Below are positions 50,013-59,492 of a stretch of 64,000 bases of DNA, piece by piece (position 1 is the stretch's first letter; the number at the start of each line of letters is the position of its first letter). Below the pieces are notes generated by a model, which was not told where the DNA came from, did not search any database, and saw only the letters and a list, made by a program, of their open reading frames with translations. The position numbers were made by a program, and so were the translations under genes. The DNA lies in contig NC_009376.1 in NCBI RefSeq assembly GCF_000016385.1, forward strand, positions 372,001 to 436,000, read 5' to 3'. This DNA is from Pyrobaculum arsenaticum DSM 13514 (GTDB lineage Archaea > Thermoproteota > Thermoprotei > Thermoproteales > Thermoproteaceae).

Positions 50013-50450
50013 GTGAAGGTCGAGGAGTCTGGGCGTTTTTCTGTGAATATGCCGCCTGAGAGGGTGGTGGAATTGCTCGCTAAGCCAGAGGTGGTAGCGA
50101 AGTTGATACCCGGCGTTGGGAAAATCGAGAAGGCCGGCGATGAGTACATCGGCGAGGCGCAGGTGAAGCTGGGCCACTTGTCGGGCAAGATGACCGCCCG
50201 TTTTAGGTACGAGGCTGTGAGAAGCGATGGGGTTGTGGTGGTGGGGAGGGCAACGGGTCTGCAGACCACGGCCGATTTCAGAATAGAGGTCTCCGTGAAG
50301 CCCAGCGGGAGCGGGTCGGACGTGTACTGGAAATTCGCGGGCGAGGCCAGGGGGCTAGCCGCTTCGCTCGCCCCCGGCATAGTGAAAAGCGCCTTGAAGA
50401 AAATGGCCGAAGACGCGGCGATTAACCTTGCCCAGTTTTTAAGCCAGTAG
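50013..50450 (+). CDS. CoxG-like SRPBCC-fold protein
   Basis: 145 aa starting GTG 50013. The helix-grip fold is suggested by GRFSVNMPPERVVELLAKPE, VAKLIPGVGKIEKAGDEYIG, ATGLQTTADFRIEVSVKPSG and a long C-terminal helix KSALKKMAEDAAINLAQFL. This matches the carbon monoxide dehydrogenase subunit G family, which binds hydrophobic ligands and helps CoxMSL-type enzymes reach the membrane. No molybdenum hydroxylase genes are in the window, so the partner is unknown. Its end overlaps the convergent VKOR gene by 12 bases. Confidence 0.75.
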   Translation: MKVEESGRFSVNMPPERVVELLAKPEVVAKLIPGVGKIEKAGDEYIGEAQVKLGHLSGKMTARFRYEAVRSDGVVVVGRATGLQTTADFRIEVSVKPSGSGSDVYWKFAGEARGLAASLAPGIVKSALKKMAEDAAINLAQFLSQ

Positions 50451-50849
50451 GAGGAGGACGGCGGCGGCCACGCCGATGGCGTGGGCCACCGTGCAGTATA
50501 TACAGACCGCCCTGAGCTTGAGCTCTATTGCCACTAAAACCGATACCCCGAGCAGGGTCGACACGCTCCAATACGCGCCGATGCCTGTAAAATAGGCAAG
50601 TGGCAGAAAGGCGAACCACGCCGCGCCGACTGCCTCCAGCGGAATTCCAAATGGCCTAGCATAAGGGGAGGAGAGGACGGCCTCGCAGCCTCCCACTCTG
50701 TACCTTGAACAAAAGGCACTCGGCTTATTGCCTATGGTGTGGAGAAGTCCAGATGCTGCGATGAGGATCACCGCGGCCTCTCTCATGCCGGCGATCCAAG
50801 TAACCGCTCCAAACAACGCCAGGGCTACCACATATAGGTATCTCAACAC
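50439..50849 (-). CDS. VKOR-family disulfide-generating membrane protein
   Basis: 136 aa with four membrane helices. Family residues: GCEAVLSSPYARPFGIPLEA (loop Cys, Ser and the conserved FGIP), an earlier Cys in SAFCSRYRV, and the quinone-side CxxC in VCIYCTVAHAIG. VKOR homologues oxidise thiol partners and pass electrons to quinone, promoting disulfide bonds. This suits Pyrobaculum, whose intracellular proteins are known to be rich in disulfides. No fused thioredoxin domain is present. Confidence 0.88.
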   Translation of the reverse strand: MLRYLYVVALALFGAVTWIAGMREAAVILIAASGLLHTIGNKPSAFCSRYRVGGCEAVLSSPYARPFGIPLEAVGAAWFAFLPLAYFTGIGAYWSVSTLLGVSVLVAIELKLRAVCIYCTVAHAIGVAAAVLLLLA

Positions 50850-50903
50850 AACGGCAGATGGGCTTTGATTTTAATTGTTATTAATCTGTGCAGTTTTCGC
50901 CTC

Positions 50904-53900
50904 ATGAAAGGCTATTACCTATTCCCCGACATTCACGGCGACGAAATCGTATTCGTCACAGAAGACGACTTGTGGCGATACAGAGGCGGGGCTGGCCAGA
51001 GGCTCACCTCAGACTTCGGCGTGGTTATAAGGCCGAAGTTCTCGCCTGACGGGAAGTGGATAGCCTTTACGAGGCTACAACAGACTGACCAGGGCACGAC
51101 GTCGGACGTCTATGTAATACCTGCGGAGGGGGGCGAGCCGAGGCGGCTGACCTACTTCGGCACTCCCTTCACGAGGGTGGTCGGTTGGACGCCTGACGGC
51201 CGGGTGTTGGCCTACAGCGACTACAAGACGCCGTTTCCCCAGTGGCGGGAGCTATATGCAATAGCCCTAGACGGGACGTACGAGAGGCTAAACCTGGGCC
51301 CAGCCACGGCCCTGGTCTACGGCGACGGCGGCGTAGTTGTCCTCGGCAGGAACAACTACGAGCTCCCCCACTGGAAGAGGTACAGAGGCGGCGCGAGGGG
51401 AGTTTTGTGGATTAGCAGAGACGGCGGCAAGACCTTCGCCAAGTTCCTAGACCTCCCCGGGAACATCACCTCGCCGATGATAGTGGGCGGCCGGGTGTTC
51501 TTCGTCTCCGACCACGAGGGGGTGGGCAACCTCTACTCAGTTGATTTGTCGGGAGGCGACTTGAGGCGCCACACCAACTTCACCGACTTCTACGTGAGGA
51601 ACGCCAGCTCCGACGGTCGGCGCATTGTCTTCCAAGTCGCCGGCGATATCTGGCTGTACGACCCAGCCGCCGACAAGCTGGAGAGGCTGGACATAGACCT
51701 CCCCCTCTCCCGCAAGGCGAAGATGGCAAAATTCGTAGACCCCCTCAAATACCTGGAGTACTTCGCCCTGGCGTCTGGGGAGAGACTGGCCGTAATAACG
51801 AGAGGTCAGGCCTTCCTTGTGCCCAGCTGGGAGGGGGCCGTGGTTCAGCTCGGCGAGAGGGGCGGAGGGGTGAGGTACAAGCACGTCGCCACCGACGGGG
51901 AGAAAATCGCAGTGGCCACCTACGACGGCGCTGTGGAGGTCTACTCCATAGACGGCAGGATTGTCAAGAGGATAGAGCCCGGGGTAGGCCTCGTGGAGGC
52001 CCTGGCGGTGAAGGGCTCTAAAATCGCCTTGGCGAACCACCGGGGGGAGCTCTGGATCTTGGACTTAGAGAGCGGCGCCGCGTCGCTGGTGGATAGGAGC
52101 GAGTACGGGCTGATTACGGAGATGGCTTGGCACCCGTCGGGGAGGTGGCTGGCCTACGCCAAGCCCGCCGGAGTGTACGCCCAAAACATCCGCCTCCTCG
52201 ACGCAACCACCGGGAAGGCCTACGACGTGACGTCGCCCACCGCCTACGACTACTCGCCGGCGTTTGACCCCCATGGAAGGTATCTCTACTTCCTGTCAAG
52301 GAGGGCGCTGAACCCAGCGCTTGACCCCGTGCAGTTCGTCTACTCCTTCGCCAAGCACTCAAAACCATACCTAGTAGTGTTGAGGAAAGACGACGCATCG
52401 CCCTTTGTCGAATACAAGAGACGGGAGGAGAAGGTGGAGGACATAGACGTGGAGGGGATTGAGAGGAGAGTGGAGCCGTTCCCCGTTGAGGAGGGGCTCT
52501 ACTCCGCCGTGGTTGGCCTAAAGGGCGGGAAGGTGGCGTGGCTAAAATACGATGTCGAGGGGGCCCTGAGGTACTACCTCTGGTCTGCGCAGGAGCGGCG
52601 GGGCGCCGTCGAGGTCTACGACTTGGAGACGAAGATGAGGGAGCAACTGATCTCCGGCGTCTCGGCGATGAGGGCCTCCCCAGACGGGAAGTACCTCCTG
52701 GTCAAGGAGGAGAATAGGCTACGCCTTATCGACATCGAGAAGAAGCCCGACGTCCAGTCGAGGGAGCCGGGGAGGAAGTCAGGCGTGTTGGACATGGGGC
52801 GGGTTAAGGTGTATGTCGAGCCGGAAAAGGAATGGAGGCAGATGTTGCGGGAGGCGTGGTTACTCATGAGGGAGAACTACTGGAAGGGGGATATGAACGG
52901 CGTTGATTGGGACGCCGTTTACAAGAAGTACGAGCCGCTCCTAGAAAGGGCGGGCACCAGGTACGAGCTGAGCGACGTGATTAACGAGATGCAGGGAGAG
53001 CTGGGGACGAGCCACGCCTACGAGATCGTGCCTGATTTCGAGGTGGATAAGCCGTACCTCGTCGGGGGGCTCGGCGCCGAGTACAAGTGGGATGGGAAGT
53101 GCTGGCGCATCGTAAAGATATTTGCGGGGGATCCCTCTTACGAGAACGAGAAGTCGCCCCTACTGGCGCCGGGGGTGGACGTGAGGGAGGGCGACTGCCT
53201 CGTCTCCATCGCTGGAGTCAGGCTCGGGCCGGGGGCGCCGCCGGAGTACGCCCTCCTCAACCGCCCTGGCGACGTCGTCGCTATAGAGGTAGATCGGGGC
53301 GGCGAGGTGAGGACCTACGTCGTGAGGACGGTGCGCGACGAGAAGTACCTAATATACCGCCACTGGGTGGAGGAGAACAGGCGGAAGGTGCATAAAGCCA
53401 CTTGGGGCCGGGTTGGCTATATCCACATCCCAGACATGGGGCCTGCGGGTTACGCCGAGTTCTTTAAATCCCTAAACGCCGATGGCGACAAGGAGGCCTT
53501 TATCATCGACATCCGTTACAACCGGGGCGGCCACACGTCGGGGATGCTGGTGCCGAGGATATGCGTCGGCGTTTTTGGGAAGTTCCTCACCCGCCACTTC
53601 AAGCCGTTTCCCTACCCGGAGCTTGTACTGCCTAAAAAACTTGTGCTGGTGACTAACGAACACGCGGGCTCAGATGGCGACATATTTACATACGACTTCA
53701 AACACCTAGGCCTTGGGCCCGTCGTCGGCAAACGGACGTGGGGAGGTACTGTGGGCATAGACACGAGATACAAGCTTGTTGACGGCACCATTATCACCCA
53801 GCCTAAATACGCCTTCTGGGGCGAGGGCGTTGGGACGGGAATAGAGGGCTACGGAGTAGACCCTGACATTGAGGTAGAGATCGCGCCGCAGGACTACAGA

Positions 53901-53954
53901 GAGGGGAAAGACCCGCAATTAGAAAAAGCGCTAGAGATTTTCAAAGAGAGTTAG
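50904..53954 (+). CDS. tri: Tricorn protease
   Basis: 1016 aa from ATG 50904, with a TATA-like TTATTAATC about 20-27 bases upstream; the frame is open 13 codons further but that part is promoter. Domain order: six-bladed and seven-bladed beta-propellers (residues 1-640), a C1 helical bundle, a PDZ-like domain (about 740-820) and the C2 alpha/beta catalytic domain. Active-site elements: GELGTSHAYEI (His), NEHAGSDGDIFTY (nucleophilic Ser-Asp) and the C-terminal acidic region. The enzyme assembles into a large capsid-like complex that cuts proteasome products to short peptides, which aminopeptidases such as the M42 enzyme finish. Confidence 0.93.
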   Translation: MKGYYLFPDIHGDEIVFVTEDDLWRYRGGAGQRLTSDFGVVIRPKFSPDGKWIAFTRLQQTDQGTTSDVYVIPAEGGEPRRLTYFGTPFTRVVGWTPDGRVLAYSDYKTPFPQWRELYAIALDGTYERLNLGPATALVYGDGGVVVLGRNNYELPHWKRYRGGARGVLWISRDGGKTFAKFLDLPGNITSPMIVGGRVFFVSDHEGVGNLYSVDLSGGDLRRHTNFTDFYVRNASSDGRRIVFQVAGDIWLYDPAADKLERLDIDLPLSRKAKMAKFVDPLKYLEYFALASGERLAVITRGQAFLVPSWEGAVVQLGERGGGVRYKHVATDGEKIAVATYDGAVEVYSIDGRIVKRIEPGVGLVEALAVKGSKIALANHRGELWILDLESGAASLVDRSEYGLITEMAWHPSGRWLAYAKPAGVYAQNIRLLDATTGKAYDVTSPTAYDYSPAFDPHGRYLYFLSRRALNPALDPVQFVYSFAKHSKPYLVVLRKDDASPFVEYKRREEKVEDIDVEGIERRVEPFPVEEGLYSAVVGLKGGKVAWLKYDVEGALRYYLWSAQERRGAVEVYDLETKMREQLISGVSAMRASPDGKYLLVKEENRLRLIDIEKKPDVQSREPGRKSGVLDMGRVKVYVEPEKEWRQMLREAWLLMRENYWKGDMNGVDWDAVYKKYEPLLERAGTRYELSDVINEMQGELGTSHAYEIVPDFEVDKPYLVGGLGAEYKWDGKCWRIVKIFAGDPSYENEKSPLLAPGVDVREGDCLVSIAGVRLGPGAPPEYALLNRPGDVVAIEVDRGGEVRTYVVRTVRDEKYLIYRHWVEENRRKVHKATWGRVGYIHIPDMGPAGYAEFFKSLNADGDKEAFIIDIRYNRGGHTSGMLVPRICVGVFGKFLTRHFKPFPYPELVLPKKLVLVTNEHAGSDGDIFTYDFKHLGLGPVVGKRTWGGTVGIDTRYKLVDGTIITQPKYAFWGEGVGTGIEGYGVDPDIEVEIAPQDYREGKDPQLEKALEIFKES

Positions 53955-54064
53955 CGAAATTCCTTTTCCTTTGGGGCCCGAATTCCTCATGGGTAATTGC
54001 GCCGATCTTTTTCGATATGATTTCTAGGAAGAAATGTTAAATACTCAACAAAAAGATAGTTTCC

Positions 54065-54718
54065 ATGTCAGAAGTAAAAGGTCCGTATCTGGGGATGCAG
54101 ATTCCAGAAGATCTGTGCTTCAAGACCGACCAAGGAGACAAGTGCTTCCGCGACTACAAGGGTAAGTGGCTACTTCTCTTCAGCCACCCAGGCGACTTCA
54201 CGCCGGTGTGCACCACGGAGTTCGTGGCGTTTAGCCGGAAGTATGAGGAGTTCAAGAAGCGCGGCGTGGAGCTTCTCGGCTTGAGTGTCGATACAAACTA
54301 CAGCCACATTGAGTGGAAGAGGCAGATTGAGCAGGCATTCGGCGTAAAGGTTCCGTTCCCGATAATAGCGGATATCGACGGGAAGGTGGCCAGCCTCTTC
54401 AACGCAATACCGCCAGGCCAGACCTTGACAGTGAGGGCCGTCGCCTTGATAGACCCCGATCTGAAACTTGCGTGGCTGGCGCTATACCCATACACCAATG
54501 GCAGGAATATAGACGAGATCTTGAGAGTTATAGACGCCATTCAGTTCTCCTACAAATACGGCTACGCGACGCCGGCTGACTGGAAGCCCGGCGACCCGGT
54601 CATCGTGCCGCCGCCTCCCACCGTTGAGGCGGCTGAGAAGAGGCTCAAGGAGCCGGGCATTGAGTGTAAATACTGGTGGTTCTGTACTAAGAAGTACGAA
54701 CTGGTGGCCAAGGCCTAA
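54065..54718 (+). CDS. Peroxiredoxin (archaeal Prx6-like)
   Basis: 217 aa. Peroxidatic Cys49 in HPGDFTPVCTTEF, and two C-terminal cysteines, Cys201 and Cys207 (ECKYWWFCTKKY), matching the arrangement of the Aeropyrum thiol peroxidase. The conserved Arg is in TLTVRAVALIDPD. It reduces H2O2 and alkyl peroxides using a thioredoxin-like donor. Leaderless start with GTTAAATACT about 20-30 bases upstream. The stop overlaps the convergent neighbour by 4 bases. Confidence 0.93.
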   Translation: MSEVKGPYLGMQIPEDLCFKTDQGDKCFRDYKGKWLLLFSHPGDFTPVCTTEFVAFSRKYEEFKKRGVELLGLSVDTNYSHIEWKRQIEQAFGVKVPFPIIADIDGKVASLFNAIPPGQTLTVRAVALIDPDLKLAWLALYPYTNGRNIDEILRVIDAIQFSYKYGYATPADWKPGDPVIVPPPPTVEAAEKRLKEPGIECKYWWFCTKKYELVAKA

Positions 54719-55203
54719 ACCCCTTTTTTCAACTGTTCATACACCTCCAAGGCATATTTCTCCCTCTCCGGCCTCGCGTCGAATTTCTTGAAGTGGTAGG
54801 CTGAGTAGGCGGCCTCCCACATGTAGTCGGGGAGGCCTACGTCGGCCCACACACAGCCGCCTGGTATGTCGGGGCGGTATACCTTCCTCACTACCATTCC
54901 GGCGCCTATTTCGAAGATGTAGTTAAACTGGTCGAATAGAGCGAAGGCAGCTAGAAAGGCGGCGGTGCGGTCGTCTAGCCTTATCTTAACCACGTCGCCG
55001 AACCACCTATTAAGCCAGATACTCCTCTCCTTGAGAAATGCGCCGAGATCGGGCGCCTCAACGCCAACGTAGAGGGAGGGCCTCCCGCCGTGCATCCCCC
55101 AGTAGTGGATCGAGTCTATCTGCCTCTCCACCACAGCCTCGTCCACCTCTATATAGAGCACCCCGTTGACGGCGGCCCTAGACCTTATCTCTATGTCCTC
55201 CAC
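54715..55203 (-). CDS. Uncharacterised 162-aa protein
   Basis: Not recognised. From GTG 55203. Soluble, mixed alpha/beta, rich in aromatic residues (DSIHYWGMHGGRPSLYVGVE, SIWLNRWFGDVVKIRLDD), with a helical C-terminus. There are no obvious catalytic motifs; single Cys in GGCVWADVG. Convergent with the peroxiredoxin gene. Confidence 0.65.
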   Translation of the reverse strand: MEDIEIRSRAAVNGVLYIEVDEAVVERQIDSIHYWGMHGGRPSLYVGVEAPDLGAFLKERSIWLNRWFGDVVKIRLDDRTAAFLAAFALFDQFNYIFEIGAGMVVRKVYRPDIPGGCVWADVGLPDYMWEAAYSAYHFKKFDARPEREKYALEVYEQLKKGV

Positions 55204-55270
55204 ATCGCTATTTCGAACTTACAATTTATCATTGGCTTCCTACTACGCGTCTCAAACTACTTATTAAGTT

Positions 55271-55290
55271 GCATTGAAAAGTTTCAATGC
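55271..55290. repeat. Inverted repeat upstream of feoB
   Basis: GCATTGAAA, two bases, TTTCAATGC: perfect 9-bp arms. It lies between the divergent 54715-55203 gene and feoB, about 165 bases before the feoB TATA box, too far for a simple operator. The stretch 55204-55450 otherwise has no gene. Confidence 0.6.
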
Positions 55291-55481
55291 CAAGGCCTTA
55301 GTGTCCACTGGTGCTCAGGAACTTGCCCGAGAGGTGACTGGGTTCAGCGCATTTTTATTTTACGAACTAAGTTAAACGAAATTGTTTCGGAAGTATTTAC
55401 TATGTTAATACAACTTCCGTTCGCATTTCCAGACTTGACTTGATAGGAAAGCTTTTTATAGTAACATTGTTAATACCGTTC

Positions 55482-57182
55482 GTGGTAAAGAGAGTGGCCT
55501 TAATTGGTCCTCCGAATGTGGGGAAGTCTTCGCTATTTTTTGCCCTTACTGGTCGCTATGTCAAAACTGCTAATTATCCAGGTACTACGCTGGAAGTGAA
55601 CGTGGGTAAGATAAGGGGGACTGATGTGGAGGTTGTCGACCTACCCGGCGTGTTTAATCCGAGCAATCCTAGAGACGAAGATGAGAAGCTGGCGGTAGAC
55701 GCGGCGCTCGGGTACGACGTCGTGGTTGTTGTCGGCGCTCCACACGCCTTGAAAGAGGCGCTTGAACTAGTAGAATATTTCAGCAAGTTCAAGCCAGTAG
55801 CTCTCGTTTTGAATATGGTAGATATCGGGAAGCCTGAAGTACCGGCTAAGGAGCTCTCCACAAAGCTGGGAATCCCCGTCTTCTACACCTCAGCGGTGAG
55901 GCGGGTAGGCGTCGTAGAGCTTGCCGAGTTCTTGAAACAGTGGGCCCCAGGCGGCCCCACCCCGGTTAAACCCGTCGAAATACCTGTCAAGCCATCAACA
56001 AGAGTTGTCAGTGCAATATTCTCGAGACCTCTCGTAGCGGCGATCGCCGTCTTTGCGCTGTCAATGGCAACAGTGTTTTTCATGTTGGCCGTCCTAGAGG
56101 GGGTACTACCTTGGGGGGCGGAGGGCCCCGGCTTGCTCCCGGCGATAGAGCCGTACCTAGACGCTGTTAGAGAATGGATTTTGGCCGCTGGTTTCCCCCC
56201 GCTGTTAACCTCGTTTCTAGCGTATGGACTCTGGACCGGTGTCTCGGCGTTGCTGACCTTTTTGCCCTATGTGCTCGTCGCAGTGGCCCTAATGGCTCTT
56301 TATGAGGAGAGCGGCTTGATAGGCCTATTGACGAGGACTCTAGAGGCGAGGCTAGTGGCGCTGGGCATACCTGGCCGGGGTCTCCTCTGCCTGGCGGTGG
56401 GCGCCACCTGCAACGTGCCTGCTCTTTCCACAGCGAAGGTCATATGGGGAAGAGGAAACAGAGTGCTCACGGCGCTGCTCGTGCCCTATGTCCCATGTGC
56501 CGCTAGGCTTTCTCTATTTGTGGCGATAGCAACTGCGGTGTTGTCCAATAAACCACTCCTCGTCCCCTTCGCTGTCCTTGTCCCATACGCCGTGTCGGCC
56601 ATGGCTATACTGGGCGCCTCAGCTGTCTACAGGAGCGTTTTCAAGACTAGGCCCTTGGTGGAGGGCCTCCCTCCGACTCCGTTGATGTTGCCTAACTGGA
56701 GGATCTACCTGCTCAAGATATGGCTCTATTTCAAAGACTTCCTATACAAGGCAGGACTGCTCATTGTGGCTCTCCCCCTAGCCCTGTGGCCTTTGACGGC
56801 TTTCGGCCCCGCCGGCCCAGCCGAGAGTCCCGCCGACTCGTGGATGGCGGTGGTCGGCAGATACCTCGACGCAGTGTTTGCGCCTCTCGGCATCCCGTGG
56901 CAGATATCGGCTTCGCTTATCGCCGGCTATATTTTCAAAGAGGTTGTGTGGGGCTTTATGCAGGCTTTTGGCGCTGTGGAGCTCATCCCGAGTCTCTCCC
57001 TGCCATCAGCCATGGCCTTGCTGGTATTTCTGGCGATGTATTCAGCATGCATCGCAACCACCGCCACGTTGATAAGAATCGTGGGGTGGCGCCTAACCAT
57101 GGCATCCCTAGCCCTACAGCTAGCACTCGGCCTAGCCGCCGCATACGCCGTCCATTACATTCTGGCCATATTTAGCCCATAA
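55482..57182 (+). CDS. feoB: FeoB-type ferrous iron transporter
   Basis: 566 aa from GTG 55482, with TATA-like CTTTTTATAG 22-31 bases upstream; an in-frame ATG-proximal start at 55440 precedes the TATA box and is rejected. N-terminal G domain: G1 ALIGPPNVGKSS, G2 Thr in ANYPGTTLE, G3 VVDLPG, G4 LNMVD. Then a membrane part of about 8-10 helices with the Gate/core motifs PGRGLLCLAVGATCNVPALS and YVPCAARLSLF. It imports Fe(II). No feoA is adjacent, and the linker domain is short. Confidence 0.9.
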   Translation: MVKRVALIGPPNVGKSSLFFALTGRYVKTANYPGTTLEVNVGKIRGTDVEVVDLPGVFNPSNPRDEDEKLAVDAALGYDVVVVVGAPHALKEALELVEYFSKFKPVALVLNMVDIGKPEVPAKELSTKLGIPVFYTSAVRRVGVVELAEFLKQWAPGGPTPVKPVEIPVKPSTRVVSAIFSRPLVAAIAVFALSMATVFFMLAVLEGVLPWGAEGPGLLPAIEPYLDAVREWILAAGFPPLLTSFLAYGLWTGVSALLTFLPYVLVAVALMALYEESGLIGLLTRTLEARLVALGIPGRGLLCLAVGATCNVPALSTAKVIWGRGNRVLTALLVPYVPCAARLSLFVAIATAVLSNKPLLVPFAVLVPYAVSAMAILGASAVYRSVFKTRPLVEGLPPTPLMLPNWRIYLLKIWLYFKDFLYKAGLLIVALPLALWPLTAFGPAGPAESPADSWMAVVGRYLDAVFAPLGIPWQISASLIAGYIFKEVVWGFMQAFGAVELIPSLSLPSAMALLVFLAMYSACIATTATLIRIVGWRLTMASLALQLALGLAAAYAVHYILAIFSP

Positions 57183-57518
57183 CACCTCACAGTCTCTACA
57201 ACTAATCTCTCTCAACTACCTTCTACACATTACACACATTAGCAATTATGTGATTTTGGCAAAACCGCCGCCACCGGTATTGAAGTAGACTAGGTGATCT
57301 GATTAATTAATAGCCAGGCCACGTAGAGCTTTACGCGCTGTCATTACCCCAAGCGGATTTAAAATGTGGCATAGACAATGTCGGAGATCTGCCGCTGGGT
57401 TTTGAGGCTTATGTACACGCCAGCTCACTTACTGTCCTTTGCCAAATAGTAAAGCGGTCTGACGCTGAAATCCTAATATTTTGACCTACTGTAAAAAATT
57501 CACGTTATTTTGTATCTC
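57183..57518. other. Intergenic, no gene seen
   Basis: AT-richer than neighbouring genes, with no convincing frame. The right end holds the presumed promoter of the flavin-reductase gene. Confidence 0.4.
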
Positions 57519-58249
57519 ATGAAGGAGGTTAACCCAGAGCTTGCACACTACGTTATGTACCCCGCAACGGTTCCAATTATAGCGGCGAAGTCGGGGAACG
57601 AGCTGGGGGCGATGCCTGCTGTGTGGACAACTGCTGTGTCTATGTCGCCGCCTCTTGTATTGATGGTGTTAGCCCCCGAGAGGCGCACTTACCGCCTGGT
57701 AGGGAGAGCGGTTTCTTTACGGTAAATTACCTAGATTTCTCAAAGGTGGAGTCCCTTGCCTTAGTCGGCGACGTCTCCGCCAGGTTTGCCCCTGACAAGT
57801 TAGAAAAAGCTGGACTCAGGCTCGTGCCGGCTAGAAAGGTGCCGAGCGTGGCCGTGGAAGACGCCGCGGCTGTGATAGAGTGTTCATTAAAAAGCGTCTT
57901 TGACGTGGGGGGAGACCACGACATATTCATCGGACGTGTGGAAGCCTTGTACGTAGCTGACGACTTCACAGAGGGAGGCTGGAGGCTTGAGACGTATAAA
58001 CCGATTCTCTACGTGGGGAGAACCAGGCGCCCTGGTCCAATTAAGAGGAAGTTCGCCACCGTGGGCGAGGTGAGGGAGGTCGAATACGGCCGCGGCATGG
58101 AACAAGCTGTGGAGGAAAGGAGAAGAGCGTACCAACTGGCAGAAGAGGCGGTTAGGGAGCTGGCGGCTAAGATGAGCAGAGACCCACATGACGTCGCGTA
58201 CATCCTGCTCGATGTGTTAAAAAACTTACTTGGACCCAGTTGGAGATAG
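57519..58249 (+). pseudogene. Flavin reductase-like (FMN-binding) protein, broken by a -1 frameshift
   Basis: From ATG 57519 the frame encodes the start of a flavin-reductase-like domain (YPATVPIIAAKSGNELGAMP, TTAVSMSPPLVLMVLAPERR) and stops at 57725. The rest, beginning SGFFTVNYLDFSKVESLALV and continuing through FDVGGDHDIFIGRVEALYVA, lies in another frame to 58249. Adding one G to the GGG in gtagggagagc near 57703 gives RLVGESGFFTVNYLD, the expected sequence of this family. The intact protein would be about 243 aa and bind FMN. Confidence 0.8.
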
Positions 58250-59374
58250 GTACCTTTTCTTCACCTCGTGTATCACCCCGGGGATGTCTATGCCCATTGG
58301 GCATACCTCTTTGCAGTTGCCCGCGTGGACGCACTTGAGCGCATGGGGGCCGGCCTCCTCTATGCCTCTCGTCACGGCGGTCCACATCACGCCCATGGGG
58401 CCGGTGTAGGGCGGCACGCCGAACTCCCTCCCCAAGGCGCGGTAGACTGGGCAGTGGAGGTGGCAACGGCCGCACCGTATGCAGAGGAGTGCCTCCCACA
58501 ACACCGGATCCCTCGCAACGGCTCTGCGGCCGTTGTCTACCAAGATCATGTAAAACTCCTTTGGCCCTTGGGCGGGTGAAACTCTGTGCATCTCCACGTC
58601 TGCCGTGGAGCTGGGGCCGGCGGAGATGTTTATATAGGTGGGGGGGTAGAGGCCGGCGTAGGCGGACTGCACCGCCGCCGCGGCCATGGCGTCTACCAGT
58701 GTCGGCACGATTTTCTCCACGCCGTCGTAGACTATGTGCACTGGGGGGAGGCCAGACGTCAGCCTTATGTTGCCCTCGTTCTCCACCAGCACCACAGCCC
58801 CCGTATCTGCGGCGATGGCGTTGGCCCCCGTGATCCCGACGTCTGCCTTTATGAACTTGTTGCGGAGAAACTCCCTCGCCCTCTGCGCAATGGCCTCGGG
58901 CTCAGGCGGCACCGCCATTCCTAGCCTCTTTGCCAAGACCTCTGCAGCCCTCTCCTTAGTCATGTGGACAGCCGGTGCTAATATGTGGCTAGGCTCGTCA
59001 TTAGCTAATTGTACCAGGAACTCCCCCAAATCCGTCTCCCACACTTCGTTTCCAGCCCTTTCTAGACCTTGGCGCAGACCTGTCTCTGTCGCCACGTTGT
59101 TTTTACTCATGACAACCACCTTGCCTTGCCCCACAATTTTAACCGCCGACTCTACTGCCTCTGTGGCGGTTGACGCCAAGATAAACCTGCCCCCTATCCT
59201 CTCTACAGCCTTTCTGGTCTCTTCTATGTAATTATCAAGGTTTCTAATAACCTCTTCTTTTACTTTCCTCACCTCTTTAGCCAAACTCGTGATATAGCCA
59301 AAGCGCGAAAGAACGTCGTACGTCCTTGGTATAATATGCAACCTCGCTCTCTCTACTGCTTCTTCCCAACTCAT
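58226..59374 (-). CDS. LUD-domain protein with two 4Fe-4S motifs (LutB-like)
   Basis: 382 aa. Residues 10-280 are a LUD (lactate-utilisation) domain: GGRFILASTATEAVESAVKI, VVVMSKNNVATETGLRQGL and ITGANAIAADTGAVVLVENE. Near the C-terminus are two cluster motifs, LCIRCGRCHLHCPVY and KCVHAGNCKEVCPMG. LutB homologues help oxidise lactate to pyruvate with LutA and LutC; neither is adjacent. It is shorter than typical LutB (about 470 aa), lacking the C-terminal extension. Upstream sequence is very AT-rich. Confidence 0.85.
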   Translation of the reverse strand: MSWEEAVERARLHIIPRTYDVLSRFGYITSLAKEVRKVKEEVIRNLDNYIEETRKAVERIGGRFILASTATEAVESAVKIVGQGKVVVMSKNNVATETGLRQGLERAGNEVWETDLGEFLVQLANDEPSHILAPAVHMTKERAAEVLAKRLGMAVPPEPEAIAQRAREFLRNKFIKADVGITGANAIAADTGAVVLVENEGNIRLTSGLPPVHIVYDGVEKIVPTLVDAMAAAAVQSAYAGLYPPTYINISAGPSSTADVEMHRVSPAQGPKEFYMILVDNGRRAVARDPVLWEALLCIRCGRCHLHCPVYRALGREFGVPPYTGPMGVMWTAVTRGIEEAGPHALKCVHAGNCKEVCPMGIDIPGVIHEVKKRYLSPTGSK

Positions 59375-59492
59375 ATGAAATAATATTACCTCTATTTTTA
59401 AGCATAGACACCGAAAGTTATTATCAAATTTATCATATTTATACTCATCAAAAACTCATTTTTTAAAAAATCTTTATAAAATATATATTTGT

